A stretch of 64,000 bases of DNA from Psychroflexus longus (lineage in GTDB: Bacteria > Bacteroidota > Bacteroidia > Flavobacteriales > Flavobacteriaceae): NCBI RefSeq assembly GCF_020164595.1, contig NZ_JAIQZE010000009.1, positions 62,001 to 126,000 on the forward strand, read 5' to 3'. The notes under the pieces are model-generated. The model did not search any database, was not told the DNA's origin, and saw only the letters and a program-made list of their open reading frames with translations. Positions 16,969 through 25,491 of the stretch are shown piece after piece. The number at the start of each line of letters is the position of its first letter. Within the stretch, counting starts at the first letter, position 1. The translations under genes and the position numbers were made by a program.

Positions 16969-18435
16969 CTAAGGGGTTTTCTTTTTTATAACTTTAAAGT
17001 AAAGATTTGTCAAGTCTTTTGACAAGTCTCCATTCAAACTGATGATGAAATAGAGACCGCTAATCAATATTGTCTTCAGAATAATATTGAGAAGTGGAAA
17101 ACCAGTAGAAAACTCCCAAAAATAAAAGCCTGAGGTTAAAGCCGATATAACCAGAAAAATATATAAACTCTTGAAATTGAAAGGGTGAATTCCGAAAGTG
17201 AGTCTTACAAACAAAAGCTTGAAGATATTGTAAGTCAGAAATGAGATAAACGTAGCATAAGCGGCGCCATAGATTCCATAGATGGGAATCAACCAGAGGT
17301 TAAGCAAGAAGGCGACTCCAACGAGAACGACTCCAGCAATAAGTACGGTTTTGTAATATTTGGAATTGAAAATGATACTATTGATATTTCCCAAAATATT
17401 ATCCGTCAGTTTTACCAGACTGATCAAAAACACAATACTCACTCCTACCTTGTATTCCTCGGGAATAATTTCATAAAGTTCATTCACGTTAGTAATAATA
17501 AGCGTAAATACAAAACCACTAATAACAAATAATGTATTGGAACTCCTTACATAAAGATCTTTCAACAACTCATTTTCTCCAAAATTGAGATATTTTGCTG
17601 TGATGGGGTTGGTGATTTGATGCATGGCTTTGGACGGCACAGCAATAACTGTGGCGATGTAAATTGCTATTCCATAAATGGAAACATTTTCGATAGGCAT
17701 AAAATACTCTATCATCACTTTATCAAAATCAAACAAAGCCACAGCTACTGTTCCCGCAATAAAAATCAGTAAAGAGTAATTCAGTAAATCCTTCAGTTTG
17801 GGTGGCAATTGCAAGCTAAACCGTGGAGTATATAATTTTATCGCATAACCTAGCATCACCACTGTTCTTAATACAAAAACACCAATTAATAGATAAATAA
17901 ATAAATGAACGCTAATAAATTCAGCATAGAAAATAAGAAGTAAAATAGTAATGGCGAGCCTGTGAAATACTTCCCGCATAAGGGTTCCAAAAACGCTTTT
18001 GTACTGAACTTTTGCCCACGCAAAAAAAACTTCGAAATAGGCGGTTGTCATTGCGATGACGAAAATTCCCCAAACGTAAGGTTGTACCAAATCGTTTTCA
18101 CCATCAAAATAGTTTAGGAGAGAATCATAGAAAATATAACCGACAATTCCAATGAGCAAACCTAGCAATAGTGGAAGAAACAAGGCAAAATTGAGAAGCT
18201 TATCTGTATCGAGTTTGCTTGTGTAGCTTGTGTAGAATTTTACAATGGTATTGTGAACGCCCAGCGCCATAAATGGCCAGAACAAATTCCCTGCTGACAG
18301 CAGAAAAGCGACCAAGCCATAGTATTCTGCAGTCAAGAATTTCGGATATAAAATCAAAACATTGAGCGCGCCAATTCCGAATCCCAAATAGGTGGAAATG
18401 AGATTATTTAACGATTGCTTGGCGACGATTCCCAT
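16969..18435 (-). CDS. Polysaccharide flippase, MATE/Wzx-like
   Basis: A 488-residue integral membrane protein with about 12-14 hydrophobic helices and few long loops. The opening, with a conserved glycine-rich first helix and FLTAEYYGLVAFLLSAGNLF, matches the polysaccharide biosynthesis/oligosaccharide flippase family. Such proteins move lipid-linked glycans across the inner membrane. It is the last gene of a minus-strand operon, 4 bp after the glycosyltransferase gene, consistent with O-antigen or capsule assembly. The substrate cannot be told from sequence. Confidence 0.85.
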   Translation of the reverse strand: MGIVAKQSLNNLISTYLGFGIGALNVLILYPKFLTAEYYGLVAFLLSAGNLFWPFMALGVHNTIVKFYTSYTSKLDTDKLLNFALFLPLLLGLLIGIVGYIFYDSLLNYFDGENDLVQPYVWGIFVIAMTTAYFEVFFAWAKVQYKSVFGTLMREVFHRLAITILLLIFYAEFISVHLFIYLLIGVFVLRTVVMLGYAIKLYTPRFSLQLPPKLKDLLNYSLLIFIAGTVAVALFDFDKVMIEYFMPIENVSIYGIAIYIATVIAVPSKAMHQITNPITAKYLNFGENELLKDLYVRSSNTLFVISGFVFTLIITNVNELYEIIPEEYKVGVSIVFLISLVKLTDNILGNINSIIFNSKYYKTVLIAGVVLVGVAFLLNLWLIPIYGIYGAAYATFISFLTYNIFKLLFVRLTFGIHPFNFKSLYIFLVISALTSGFYFWEFSTGFPLLNIILKTILISGLYFIISLNGDLSKDLTNLYFKVIKKKTP

Positions 18436-18439
18436 TGAA

Positions 18440-19711
18440 TTATTCGATAAGTTGTGCTAACTTTTTGGTTAAATTCTTTCGACTAAATTGCTCTATATGT
18501 TTAGTTTTAGCTTTTAATTTTCCATTTAAATAAGCCTTGAAAGACATCTTAATATAAGATTTTAAACGAGCTTTCTCATTGTAAGTAAAGCATTCTCCTG
18601 AATTGGTTTCTGAAATGATCTGCGCTACGTCCCATCCTTCTGGGCCAATGGCTAAAATAGGCCGCCTGGAAGCTAAATACTCAAAAAATTTACCAGGAAT
18701 AATACCGCAAGTTTCGGGTTTGTCAATCTCAATAAGAAGAAGCATTTGCGAACTCCTTTGGCTTTCCACAGCGTCTTTGTGATTCAAATACCCCACGACA
18801 CTAATAAAATTCTTCAAGCCAAATTCATAAGCGGAATCTAGGACGCTTTCACTAATTTTACCAATAAGCTTAAGCTCGAAAAAATCTTTAAAAACAAGAT
18901 TTTCATCAATCAATTCAGCCAAAACTTCCCAGAGCACTTTCGGATTTCTTTCATTGAGTAACGAACCAATATGTGAAATTGTAAAATTCTCGCTTAACTC
19001 AGCATCTACAGACATTTCCTCATAGCCATTGGTAATAACCTCGATAGGCGTTTTGGTTTTTTGCTCAAATTCGGTTTTGGTCTGAAAACTTGTGGTAATC
19101 AATTGATCTGCTGAGTTTAATACATCGCTTTCTAAAGCGAGATGTTTCTGCTTAGACTTTTCGGTAAGTTTTAAAGCGGTATGGTAACCAATCGTCGTCC
19201 AGGGATCTCTAAAGTCTGCAATCCATCTAAGCTCTGGATTGACCTCTTTCAATCTCAAACCAATAAGGTGTAGACTATGTGGAGGACCTGTAGTGATAAT
19301 GGTCTCTATGTCCTGATTTTGAATATACTCTCTTAAAAATGAAACCGAAGGTTTTACCCAAAGCACTCTGGCATCTGGAATAAAAAAATTGCCTCTTATA
19401 TAAAGCATTAATCGCTCTTTCCAGGATTGTTTTTTTTTCGATTTGATGATACCACTGCTGATGGTTTTTGAATCTGATTTTGACAAAACTTCTGCAAACG
19501 CATAAGGTTCAAAAATGGATTTTTCAATCACTTTTACTTGGGGGCTTGAATCCAGAGAAGAATCGATAATAGGATAACTTGGATTTTGAGGCTTGTAAAC
19601 CACCGGTTGAATTCCAAATTCTGGTAGATATTTAGAAAATTTGAGCCAGCGCTGCACTCCGGGACCCCCGGCAGGCGGCCAGTAGTAAGTAATGATTAAA
19701 ACCTTTTTCAT
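18440..19711 (-). CDS. Glycosyltransferase, GT4-like (group 1)
   Basis: A 423-residue GT-B-fold protein. The N-terminal domain opens VLIITYYWPPAGGPGVQRWLKF, typical of cytosolic group 1 transferases of Bacteroidota. The C-terminal nucleotide-sugar domain includes EVITNGYEE near 230 and the acceptor-side GKFFEYLASRRPILAIGPEG near 350-370. It probably adds a sugar to a lipid-linked oligosaccharide. It lies 3 bp after the YfhO gene and 4 bp before the flippase gene, so all three form one transcript. Donor and acceptor are unknown. Confidence 0.87.
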   Translation of the reverse strand: MKKVLIITYYWPPAGGPGVQRWLKFSKYLPEFGIQPVVYKPQNPSYPIIDSSLDSSPQVKVIEKSIFEPYAFAEVLSKSDSKTISSGIIKSKKKQSWKERLMLYIRGNFFIPDARVLWVKPSVSFLREYIQNQDIETIITTGPPHSLHLIGLRLKEVNPELRWIADFRDPWTTIGYHTALKLTEKSKQKHLALESDVLNSADQLITTSFQTKTEFEQKTKTPIEVITNGYEEMSVDAELSENFTISHIGSLLNERNPKVLWEVLAELIDENLVFKDFFELKLIGKISESVLDSAYEFGLKNFISVVGYLNHKDAVESQRSSQMLLLIEIDKPETCGIIPGKFFEYLASRRPILAIGPEGWDVAQIISETNSGECFTYNEKARLKSYIKMSFKAYLNGKLKAKTKHIEQFSRKNLTKKLAQLIE

Positions 19712-19714
19712 CTT

Positions 19715-22135
19715 TTAAATTTGCTTTCGCTTTATGGTATAACCCAACCCTCCAAGGATAATTAATATCAAGAGTATAAAACTAGCTAAAGTTATTTTTC
19801 CTCCATAACTCACAATTTCTGGCTCAAATGCAAATTTTACTTCATGTTTTCCCGCAGGTAATTCCATGGCTCGTAAAACATAATTAGCTCTGAAATGAGA
19901 TGCCTCTTTCCCATCTATCGTGACCTTCCAGCCTTCAGGATAATATAATTCTGAGAACAAAGCAAGGCTTTTATTTTTAGCATCATAAGTGTAAATCAAT
20001 TCATTTTCCTTGTAAGAAGTCAATTCAATTTGGTCTGAAAAGCTTTTATCATAATTTTTATCAGAAAAATCAAATTGATTTTCTTCAATAATCGCTGTTG
20101 TATTTGGATTGATCGTATCCAGGGCTAAAATCGCTTTATTAGCATTATCGACAGTGATCAATTCATTGACGAACCAGGCATTCCCTAAATGATCTGGATT
20201 TTCTTGTGCCACTGGTTGTCCTTCATTATCAAATATGAAGTACTTCACATTGAGCATGTTCAGAATACTTTGTTTCCCTTCATATATATAAAAATCAAAC
20301 AACTCCTGAATTCTACCAGGCTTCGCGGCGTGATAACCCCCCATAGAATTATGAAAATAGGAGGCTCTTGCGGAGTTAAGTGGATTGGAGGTTAAATCAT
20401 AAACTCTGAAATGGGATTTATCTTTTTGAATTTCAAGGTCAGCCTGAGTGGCTTGAAAAGGACGTTCCATCACAGAAGCTGCAACGAAATCCTCTTCGTT
20501 AACGTATCTAGTATTAACACCGATCAAATCTATTAATATGAAGATCCCAATAAGCCCAAGAAATAGGGGTTTCTTTATCTTTTCTTTTAAATATAGATAA
20601 ACAGATCCTGCTAAAAGTAAAACGAAAACCAGCGAACGTAAGGTATCTGCATTAAACATGGCTTTTCTGTCTTCTTTGAGCGCTCGAACGAACTTCGCGC
20701 CATAGTTTTCCAAGAATACAGCATCGCTCGAACCACTAAAATCAAAAAGAACAGATTTAAGAAGCAGTAATAAAACACTCAATCCTCCTAAAATGATAGT
20801 CGATTTTTTCAACGCCTCCCATTTCTTCTGATTTGTAACTTTATCACTTACAAGTTTCGAAAGACCTAGTATAGCCAGAATGGGAAGGCAAAATTCGATA
20901 ATGACCTGAATGGACGACACCGCTCTGAATTTGTCATAGAAAGGAATAAAGTCAACAAAAAATTTAGTCAGAAGCGAAAAGTTATCACCCCAAGACAATA
21001 ACAATGCTAGAATGGATCCTGCAATCAGCCACCATTTTTTCTTTCCTTTTGTAAGAAAGAAACCTAATACGAAAAGAAAAATGACGCATGCCCCTATGTA
21101 AGCCGGAGCGCCAATAAAGGTTTGATCCCCCCAATAGGTGGGTAAGTTTTTACTGAAATCTAAGGCTTGAGCAGGTGAAGCCCCCATTTGTATAAGTTCT
21201 CCGTAAACTTCAGAATCTTTACCAAGCGATTCACTGCTGGAACCGCCCATAAATCTTGGGATAAATAGGTTTAAGGTCTCTAAAATTCCATAAGAATATT
21301 CGGTGATGTAATCGTAATCCAAGCCCGACTTTACCTTTTCAGTGCCGTTTGGTTCTATGGTAAGTCCGGTATCACCTCTTGTGCTATAATCGGCGTATTC
21401 TTGGGTAGCTAATAAGTTGGTGATATTGAGTAAAACCGCTAAAATAATTGCTGGTAAAAAGCTAAGAGACGCTTTCAAAAATAACTTTAAGGTTTTTTGC
21501 TGGTACGCATGAATCGCATTGACAATCACAATTACAACGCAGAGCAACATCAGGTAGTAAGTCATCTGGAAGTGATTGGCCATCAATTCAAAAGCGAGAC
21601 CCACACAAAACAAGACATTTCCCCAAAATAGTTTCTGCCGATAAACCAGCACCATTCCAGAAACTACGATAGGAAAATAAGCGATCGCATGGGCTTTAGC
21701 GTTATGGCCAACGCCAAGAATAATAATCAGGTAAGTTGAAAAGCCAAAAGCCAAAGCGCCGAGAAAGGCTAATTTATAATTGACCTTAAAGCATAAAAAC
21801 AAAATATACATCCCAATAAAATACAAGAACAAATAATCGGCGGGTCTCGGCAGAAATCTAAGCTTGCGGTCTATTTCTTTAATAAAATTATAAGGATAAT
21901 TCGCTCCAAGTTGATAGGTTGGCATTCCTCCAAAAGCAGAATTAGTCCAATAAGGTTCTCCACCCTCACTAGCTCTAAAATCATTTTGAGCTTTGGCCAT
22001 TCCTGTATATTGAACAATATCGCTCTGAAATATTGTTTTTCCTTTTAAGACAGGGTAGAAAAAAGCCAGTGAGGCAACGATGAATAGAAACAAGACAAGA
22101 ATATGCTTCCAGGACTTAGACAATATGGACTTCAT
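19715..22135 (-). CDS. YfhO family membrane protein (putative lipid-linked glycosyltransferase)
   Basis: An 806-residue protein with about 12 membrane helices in the first 560 residues, including the periplasmic loop with DIVQYTGMAKAQNDFR near 40-55. The C-terminal 200-residue soluble domain (SLALFSELYYPEGWKVTIDGK...RANYVLRAMELPAGKHEV) and a last helix near 780-800 follow. This is the YfhO architecture, related to GT-C transferases that use polyprenyl-linked sugars outside the membrane; Gram-positive members glycosylate lipoteichoic acid. The role in Bacteroidota is unproven, but the neighbouring glycosyltransferase and flippase support glycan assembly. Confidence 0.88.
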   Translation of the reverse strand: MKSILSKSWKHILVLFLFIVASLAFFYPVLKGKTIFQSDIVQYTGMAKAQNDFRASEGGEPYWTNSAFGGMPTYQLGANYPYNFIKEIDRKLRFLPRPADYLFLYFIGMYILFLCFKVNYKLAFLGALAFGFSTYLIIILGVGHNAKAHAIAYFPIVVSGMVLVYRQKLFWGNVLFCVGLAFELMANHFQMTYYLMLLCVVIVIVNAIHAYQQKTLKLFLKASLSFLPAIILAVLLNITNLLATQEYADYSTRGDTGLTIEPNGTEKVKSGLDYDYITEYSYGILETLNLFIPRFMGGSSSESLGKDSEVYGELIQMGASPAQALDFSKNLPTYWGDQTFIGAPAYIGACVIFLFVLGFFLTKGKKKWWLIAGSILALLLSWGDNFSLLTKFFVDFIPFYDKFRAVSSIQVIIEFCLPILAILGLSKLVSDKVTNQKKWEALKKSTIILGGLSVLLLLLKSVLFDFSGSSDAVFLENYGAKFVRALKEDRKAMFNADTLRSLVFVLLLAGSVYLYLKEKIKKPLFLGLIGIFILIDLIGVNTRYVNEEDFVAASVMERPFQATQADLEIQKDKSHFRVYDLTSNPLNSARASYFHNSMGGYHAAKPGRIQELFDFYIYEGKQSILNMLNVKYFIFDNEGQPVAQENPDHLGNAWFVNELITVDNANKAILALDTINPNTTAIIEENQFDFSDKNYDKSFSDQIELTSYKENELIYTYDAKNKSLALFSELYYPEGWKVTIDGKEASHFRANYVLRAMELPAGKHEVKFAFEPEIVSYGGKITLASFILLILIILGGLGYTIKRKQI

Positions 22136-22165
22136 TGGTGGATTTTAATTTGAAAAACGTGAAAG

Positions 22166-22411
22166 TTACTCAATTTCTTCATAATCTATATACTCCCCCA
22201 CTTTATCATCCTTTGATTTTCTGTTGTAGGTTTTCTTAGATTTTCTAGTGTCTTTCTTTTCTTCAGTTTGGTTTGGATTGAATTGATTTTCCATATTCTT
22301 TTGGACTTTTTTGAAAATATACTTCAGCAGTAAAGGACCAAAATATTTCGCCATTAATTTGATGGCGAAGTAAACTAAGAGGATGATTAATAATGTCTTG
22401 AGGAATACCAT
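22166..22411 (-). CDS. DUF4834 family small membrane protein
   Basis: An 81-residue protein: one N-terminal membrane helix (about 3-30) and a strongly charged tail rich in lysine, aspartate and glutamate (KDTRKSKKTYNRKSKDDKVG). It matches the DUF4834 pattern of Bacteroidota by length and layout. The function is unknown. It is the first gene of the operon leading into yfhO, 30 bp upstream of it, with its own -7 box. Confidence 0.75.
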   Translation of the reverse strand: MVFLKTLLIILLVYFAIKLMAKYFGPLLLKYIFKKVQKNMENQFNPNQTEEKKDTRKSKKTYNRKSKDDKVGEYIDYEEIE

Positions 22412-22428
22412 AAAAACAATTTGATTTG

Positions 22429-22436
22429 CAAAAATA
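22429..22436 (-). promoter_or_regulatory. -7 box TATTTTTG for the DUF4834-YfhO-glycan operon
   Basis: Exact TAnnTTTG on the minus strand, 17 bp upstream of the DUF4834 start codon. No other box is seen before the next three genes, supporting one transcript. Confidence 0.55.
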
Positions 22437-22488
22437 CCAATACTTTAATGCAAAGCAGTATACAGGCTCAAAAAATCGGATTTTAATT

Positions 22489-22496
22489 TATATTTG
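22489..22496 (+). promoter_or_regulatory. -7 box TATATTTG for the outer-membrane transporter-like gene
   Basis: Exact TAnnTTTG match ending 17 bp before the ATG at 22514. Confidence 0.55.
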
Positions 22497-22513
22497 AACT
22501 TCAAACTTTAGTT

Positions 22514-23500
22514 ATGAAATTTAGACTCGTCGGCTTGTTTTTATTAACAAGTTACACAATACAGGCCCAGTATACAGATATGATCAATTCCAACAGACCT
22601 GGCGAATCTTTCGGAGCCTATAGTGTTGGTACGAATGTTTTACAGTTCGAAACCGGACTGGCTTACGGAGAAGACAATCACGCCTTTCCACTTATTCCGG
22701 ACCGCTCTCAAGTAGATTACCAGTACCAGGTGAGGTACGGTTTGTTTATGGAGCAACTGGAGCTGATCCTGGATGGAACTTTTGTCAACGCAGAAGAAAC
22801 CTTATTGAGAGGTGGAAGTGAAACTACAAGCAATTACAGCAATTTTCGTTCAAATACACTAGGTGCTAAGTATCTGATTTACGACCCATTTATCAAAAGA
22901 GAAAAAGATGGCCCTAACCTTTACAGCTGGAAGAAAAATAATCTTCCCCAATGGAGTGATTTAATTCCCGCAGTTTCAGTATATGCTGGAGTCAACTTGC
23001 TATTTGGCGAGAATCCATTCAAGTTTTCTGGCGAGCCCAACGTCTCTCCCAAAGCTGCCATCATCACGCAGAACAATTTTGCCGGGGGAAAATGGGTACT
23101 GGTGTCCAACTTCATTGTGGATAAACCTACAACAGACTTTCCGACTTACGCAGGAATTTTCACACTCACGCATTCCATTTATGCCAGGACTGGAATTTTT
23201 GCTGAATTCCAAACCTTTATAAGTGACTACTATAGTGATGAGATCGTGAGAGCTGGTGTTGCTTTTCTTGTGAATAAAAATTTACAGGTGGATGTTTCGG
23301 GCTTGGTCAACTTTAAAGATTCCCCAGAGCGTTGGAGAGCTGGCATCGGCGTCTCTTATAGACTAGACATGCACAATTCCGATCAATACCTATTTGAAGA
23401 TGATAATGAAAGGGACCTATTTCTCGAAGAACAGGAAAGACGCAAAAAAGAAAGACAGCGTATGAGAAGACGTGAACAAATCGATGGTAGACAACAATAA
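22514..23500 (+). CDS. Outer-membrane beta-barrel, phenol-degradation MetA-like family
   Basis: A 328-residue protein with signal peptide (residues 1-18, cleavage after TIQAQ). NSNRPGESFGAYSVGTNVLQFETGLAYG near 24-51 and repeated amphipathic strands follow, the pattern of the Phenol_MetA_deg outer-membrane family (PF13557). The C-terminal 35 residues are highly charged and arginine-rich (EEQERRKKERQRMRRRE), which is unusual for a barrel and should be periplasmic. The phenol link is only a family name; a diffusion channel is more likely. It has its own promoter and no partner gene. Confidence 0.72.
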   Translation: MKFRLVGLFLLTSYTIQAQYTDMINSNRPGESFGAYSVGTNVLQFETGLAYGEDNHAFPLIPDRSQVDYQYQVRYGLFMEQLELILDGTFVNAEETLLRGGSETTSNYSNFRSNTLGAKYLIYDPFIKREKDGPNLYSWKKNNLPQWSDLIPAVSVYAGVNLLFGENPFKFSGEPNVSPKAAIITQNNFAGGKWVLVSNFIVDKPTTDFPTYAGIFTLTHSIYARTGIFAEFQTFISDYYSDEIVRAGVAFLVNKNLQVDVSGLVNFKDSPERWRAGIGVSYRLDMHNSDQYLFEDDNERDLFLEEQERRKKERQRMRRREQIDGRQQ

Positions 23501-23722
23501 ATTTGAATGATTTATATTTTAGAAGCTTCTTAAAAAGTTAAAAATCTTTTTCTTCTGATTTTGTCATGATGTAGCTTAATAAAATTAGATAGTCAGCTTT
23601 CAGTTTCAAGTTAGCTTAATGTAACTTCAGGACTGAAAAGTTTTAACTGAAGGCTTGGATGCAGATTAAACTATTCAGAAAATAAAAAATATATTAGTTT
23701 CATATTATTAGTTTTAAAATTA

Positions 23723-25030
23723 TTATTTACAATTGTCAATTAAATTTCCATTTTCGTCTATTTTAGTAGCTAAATAGTCTTTGGTATTTATTAAATTAAA
23801 ATTATTGTCATAATTCCATCTAAAACTTCCATCATGTAATCTTGTTTCAACATGTACGTGTGATTCTGTATAACCATCCTCTATTGCACCTTTAAGATTC
23901 CCTGAAGTACCTTGATAACCTATTATTTGACCTGCTGTTACACGATTTAATGGGTTTGTGGTTGCTTCTAACCCGTTTTCTTTTTGAAGATGAAAATAAA
24001 TATTTATAATAGTTTGACCATTTGATAGTGTACTTTGAATTAATATCATAAACCCTGCATCTTTATCAAAAGGTGTTGAATAAACTATGCCATCATACAT
24101 AGCGTAAACAGGTGAGCCCTCTTCGTTTCTAAAATCTACTCCATTATGTTTTTTATTTCTATCATCAGGACCACTAAATGTCCCTCCGTATCTGTTGCAA
24201 CCATACATGCCACCTAGAATTCCGGACTTTCCTTTTTGAGGAGCAATTTCTGGATTAGGGACAGGATCACCAGGACAAGGTTTTTCAGCTTCTGGCTCAG
24301 GAGTATTGTCGGTGTAACCAGAACCACTGCCACCTAAATCCCACTCATTTGAAGAAGTTTCAGCACTACCTCCATCTGTATTATATAGGTTAGTGATAGA
24401 AACGTAAGGAGCTGGAATTCGAGGAGGTGTCGATTCAACTACTATAATTACTTCATCTAGTTGACAATAATCACAAACTGAATATACACATTCTTCGCAA
24501 CTACCACTTGTATCTTTAGACGTAAGGTAATTTTTAAAATTACTAGTATACTCAGATTTTGAATTATTATTTACATACTCCGCCAGATAGAGATTATTTT
24601 CTATTTTATAACCTTTTAAAAATTTGCCTTCTGTATCGGTAATTAATAGTTCTCCTGAGAAGCTGCTGGGCGTTGCATTTTCGAAGGGATTTAAACTTAA
24701 AATGACGCTTTCAAGTTTACCTTCAATTTCCAGCAATACTATTCTACTATATAAATTCTTGTAAGCAGTTGTTACAGGAATTACGACCAGTTGCTCATCG
24801 GTATTGGTGATCGCTTCATAATTAATATTATCTGAAATTGAATTGATAAAACTTCCCTTCGGGTTGGATTTGCTTTGTTCAAGACTTTGGTCTAAGAAAC
24901 TTTTTGCCTTTTCCAAAGCTACGGTCTTGAGGTTATTCTGCTGTTTGACTATACTATCATCTTTTTCACAACTGTAGATAACCAGCAAAAGTGAAAAAAG
25001 CAATAGTAATTTAATCGGTAGTGTTTTCAT
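23723..25030 (-). CDS. M23 family peptidoglycan endopeptidase lipoprotein, accessory
   Basis: A 435-residue lipoprotein (lipobox LVIYSC at 16-21). Residues about 30-170 form an unrecognised domain. A four-cysteine knot C178-x2-C181-x4-C186-x2-C189 follows, then a low-complexity Gly/Ser/Pro/Glu linker (about 215-255). The stretch CPGDPVPNPEIAP introduces the M23 domain, with zinc ligands H295 and D299 (HNGVD) and the H391-V-H393 pair; all are present, so it should be active. It would cut peptide cross-links of peptidoglycan from the envelope side or after release. It is isolated by 222 bp and 461 bp of non-coding DNA, suggesting an accessory gene. No immunity gene is adjacent. Confidence 0.82.
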   Translation of the reverse strand: MKTLPIKLLLLFSLLLVIYSCEKDDSIVKQQNNLKTVALEKAKSFLDQSLEQSKSNPKGSFINSISDNINYEAITNTDEQLVVIPVTTAYKNLYSRIVLLEIEGKLESVILSLNPFENATPSSFSGELLITDTEGKFLKGYKIENNLYLAEYVNNNSKSEYTSNFKNYLTSKDTSGSCEECVYSVCDYCQLDEVIIVVESTPPRIPAPYVSITNLYNTDGGSAETSSNEWDLGGSGSGYTDNTPEPEAEKPCPGDPVPNPEIAPQKGKSGILGGMYGCNRYGGTFSGPDDRNKKHNGVDFRNEEGSPVYAMYDGIVYSTPFDKDAGFMILIQSTLSNGQTIINIYFHLQKENGLEATTNPLNRVTAGQIIGYQGTSGNLKGAIEDGYTESHVHVETRLHDGSFRWNYDNNFNLINTKDYLATKIDENGNLIDNCK

Positions 25031-25436
25031 TTATAGATGTGTTAGTTATTATTTTTTAAAGAATCGTTCGGAAAATAATAACTGAGGAAAGTCATATATC
25101 AGCGCTAAATGCTTTAAGAGCAGGTTTTTCAGCGGTGTGTGTGTGTGAAAAATCATTTTGTAAATTATTGACAAAGCAATACTAAAACTTTAGGATATAA
25201 AACAATTGCGGCTCGACCGTACTTTTATTACGGGAAAACCGTATTTTTAGAAAAACCAAGCTTCAACTGCTTTCTTAACACCAAACTTAATCTCGCACTT
25301 TACATTTTTACGCTCATTAAACGGTAATTTAAGTCAATCTAAAACACTTAATTTTGTTATCGAAAAGCATTAAGCTTTCAGTATCAAATTCAGAATAAAA
25401 AGTAATTATTACGATGAGTGATAAACTTTTCGGCAC
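25031..25436. other. Long intergenic region upstream of the M23 lipoprotein gene
   Basis: No ORF or RNA gene is supported. It contains a short GT dinucleotide run (25135-25147) and a cluster of CCGTA/TACGG half-sites (25217-25243). No exact TAnnTTTG box in the minus direction was found, so the promoter of the M23 gene is not identified. Confidence 0.6.
25217..25243. promoter_or_regulatory. CCGTA-N7-TACGG-N5-CCGTA half-site cluster
   Basis: Three alternating five-base half-sites give two overlapping inverted repeats. The second (TACGG-gaaaa-CCGTA) is followed by TTTTT and could fold into a small hairpin on the plus strand. It lies about 190 bp upstream of the M23 gene start. Either a dimeric regulator site or a weak terminator is possible. 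Confidence 0.35.
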
Positions 25437-25468
25437 AAAAAAAAGCCCTGATCTAATGATCAGGGCTT
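25437..25468 (-). terminator. Rho-independent terminator of rocD
   Basis: Eleven-base perfect stem (aagccctgatc / gatcagggctt) with a four-base loop; read on the minus strand it ends in a run of eight T. Confidence 0.88.
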
Positions 25469-25491
25469 AAATTTATAAACTTTCTAAAGAT

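Noticed and set aside
23501-23722. Long-range inverted repeat (AGCTTTCAGTT near 23595 and AACTGAAGGCT near 23645) as an RNA element
   Set aside because: The arms are 39 bases apart with a G-U mismatch in an AT-rich gap; no RNA family or T-run supports it.
23723-25030. Polymorphic-toxin/immunity pair around the M23 lipoprotein
   Set aside because: No immunity-sized ORF or toxin-delivery domain is present on either side; kept only as a candidate accessory hydrolase.
25135-25147. GT dinucleotide run as a possible phase-variation repeat
   Set aside because: Only about six units and not inside a gene or between clear promoter elements.
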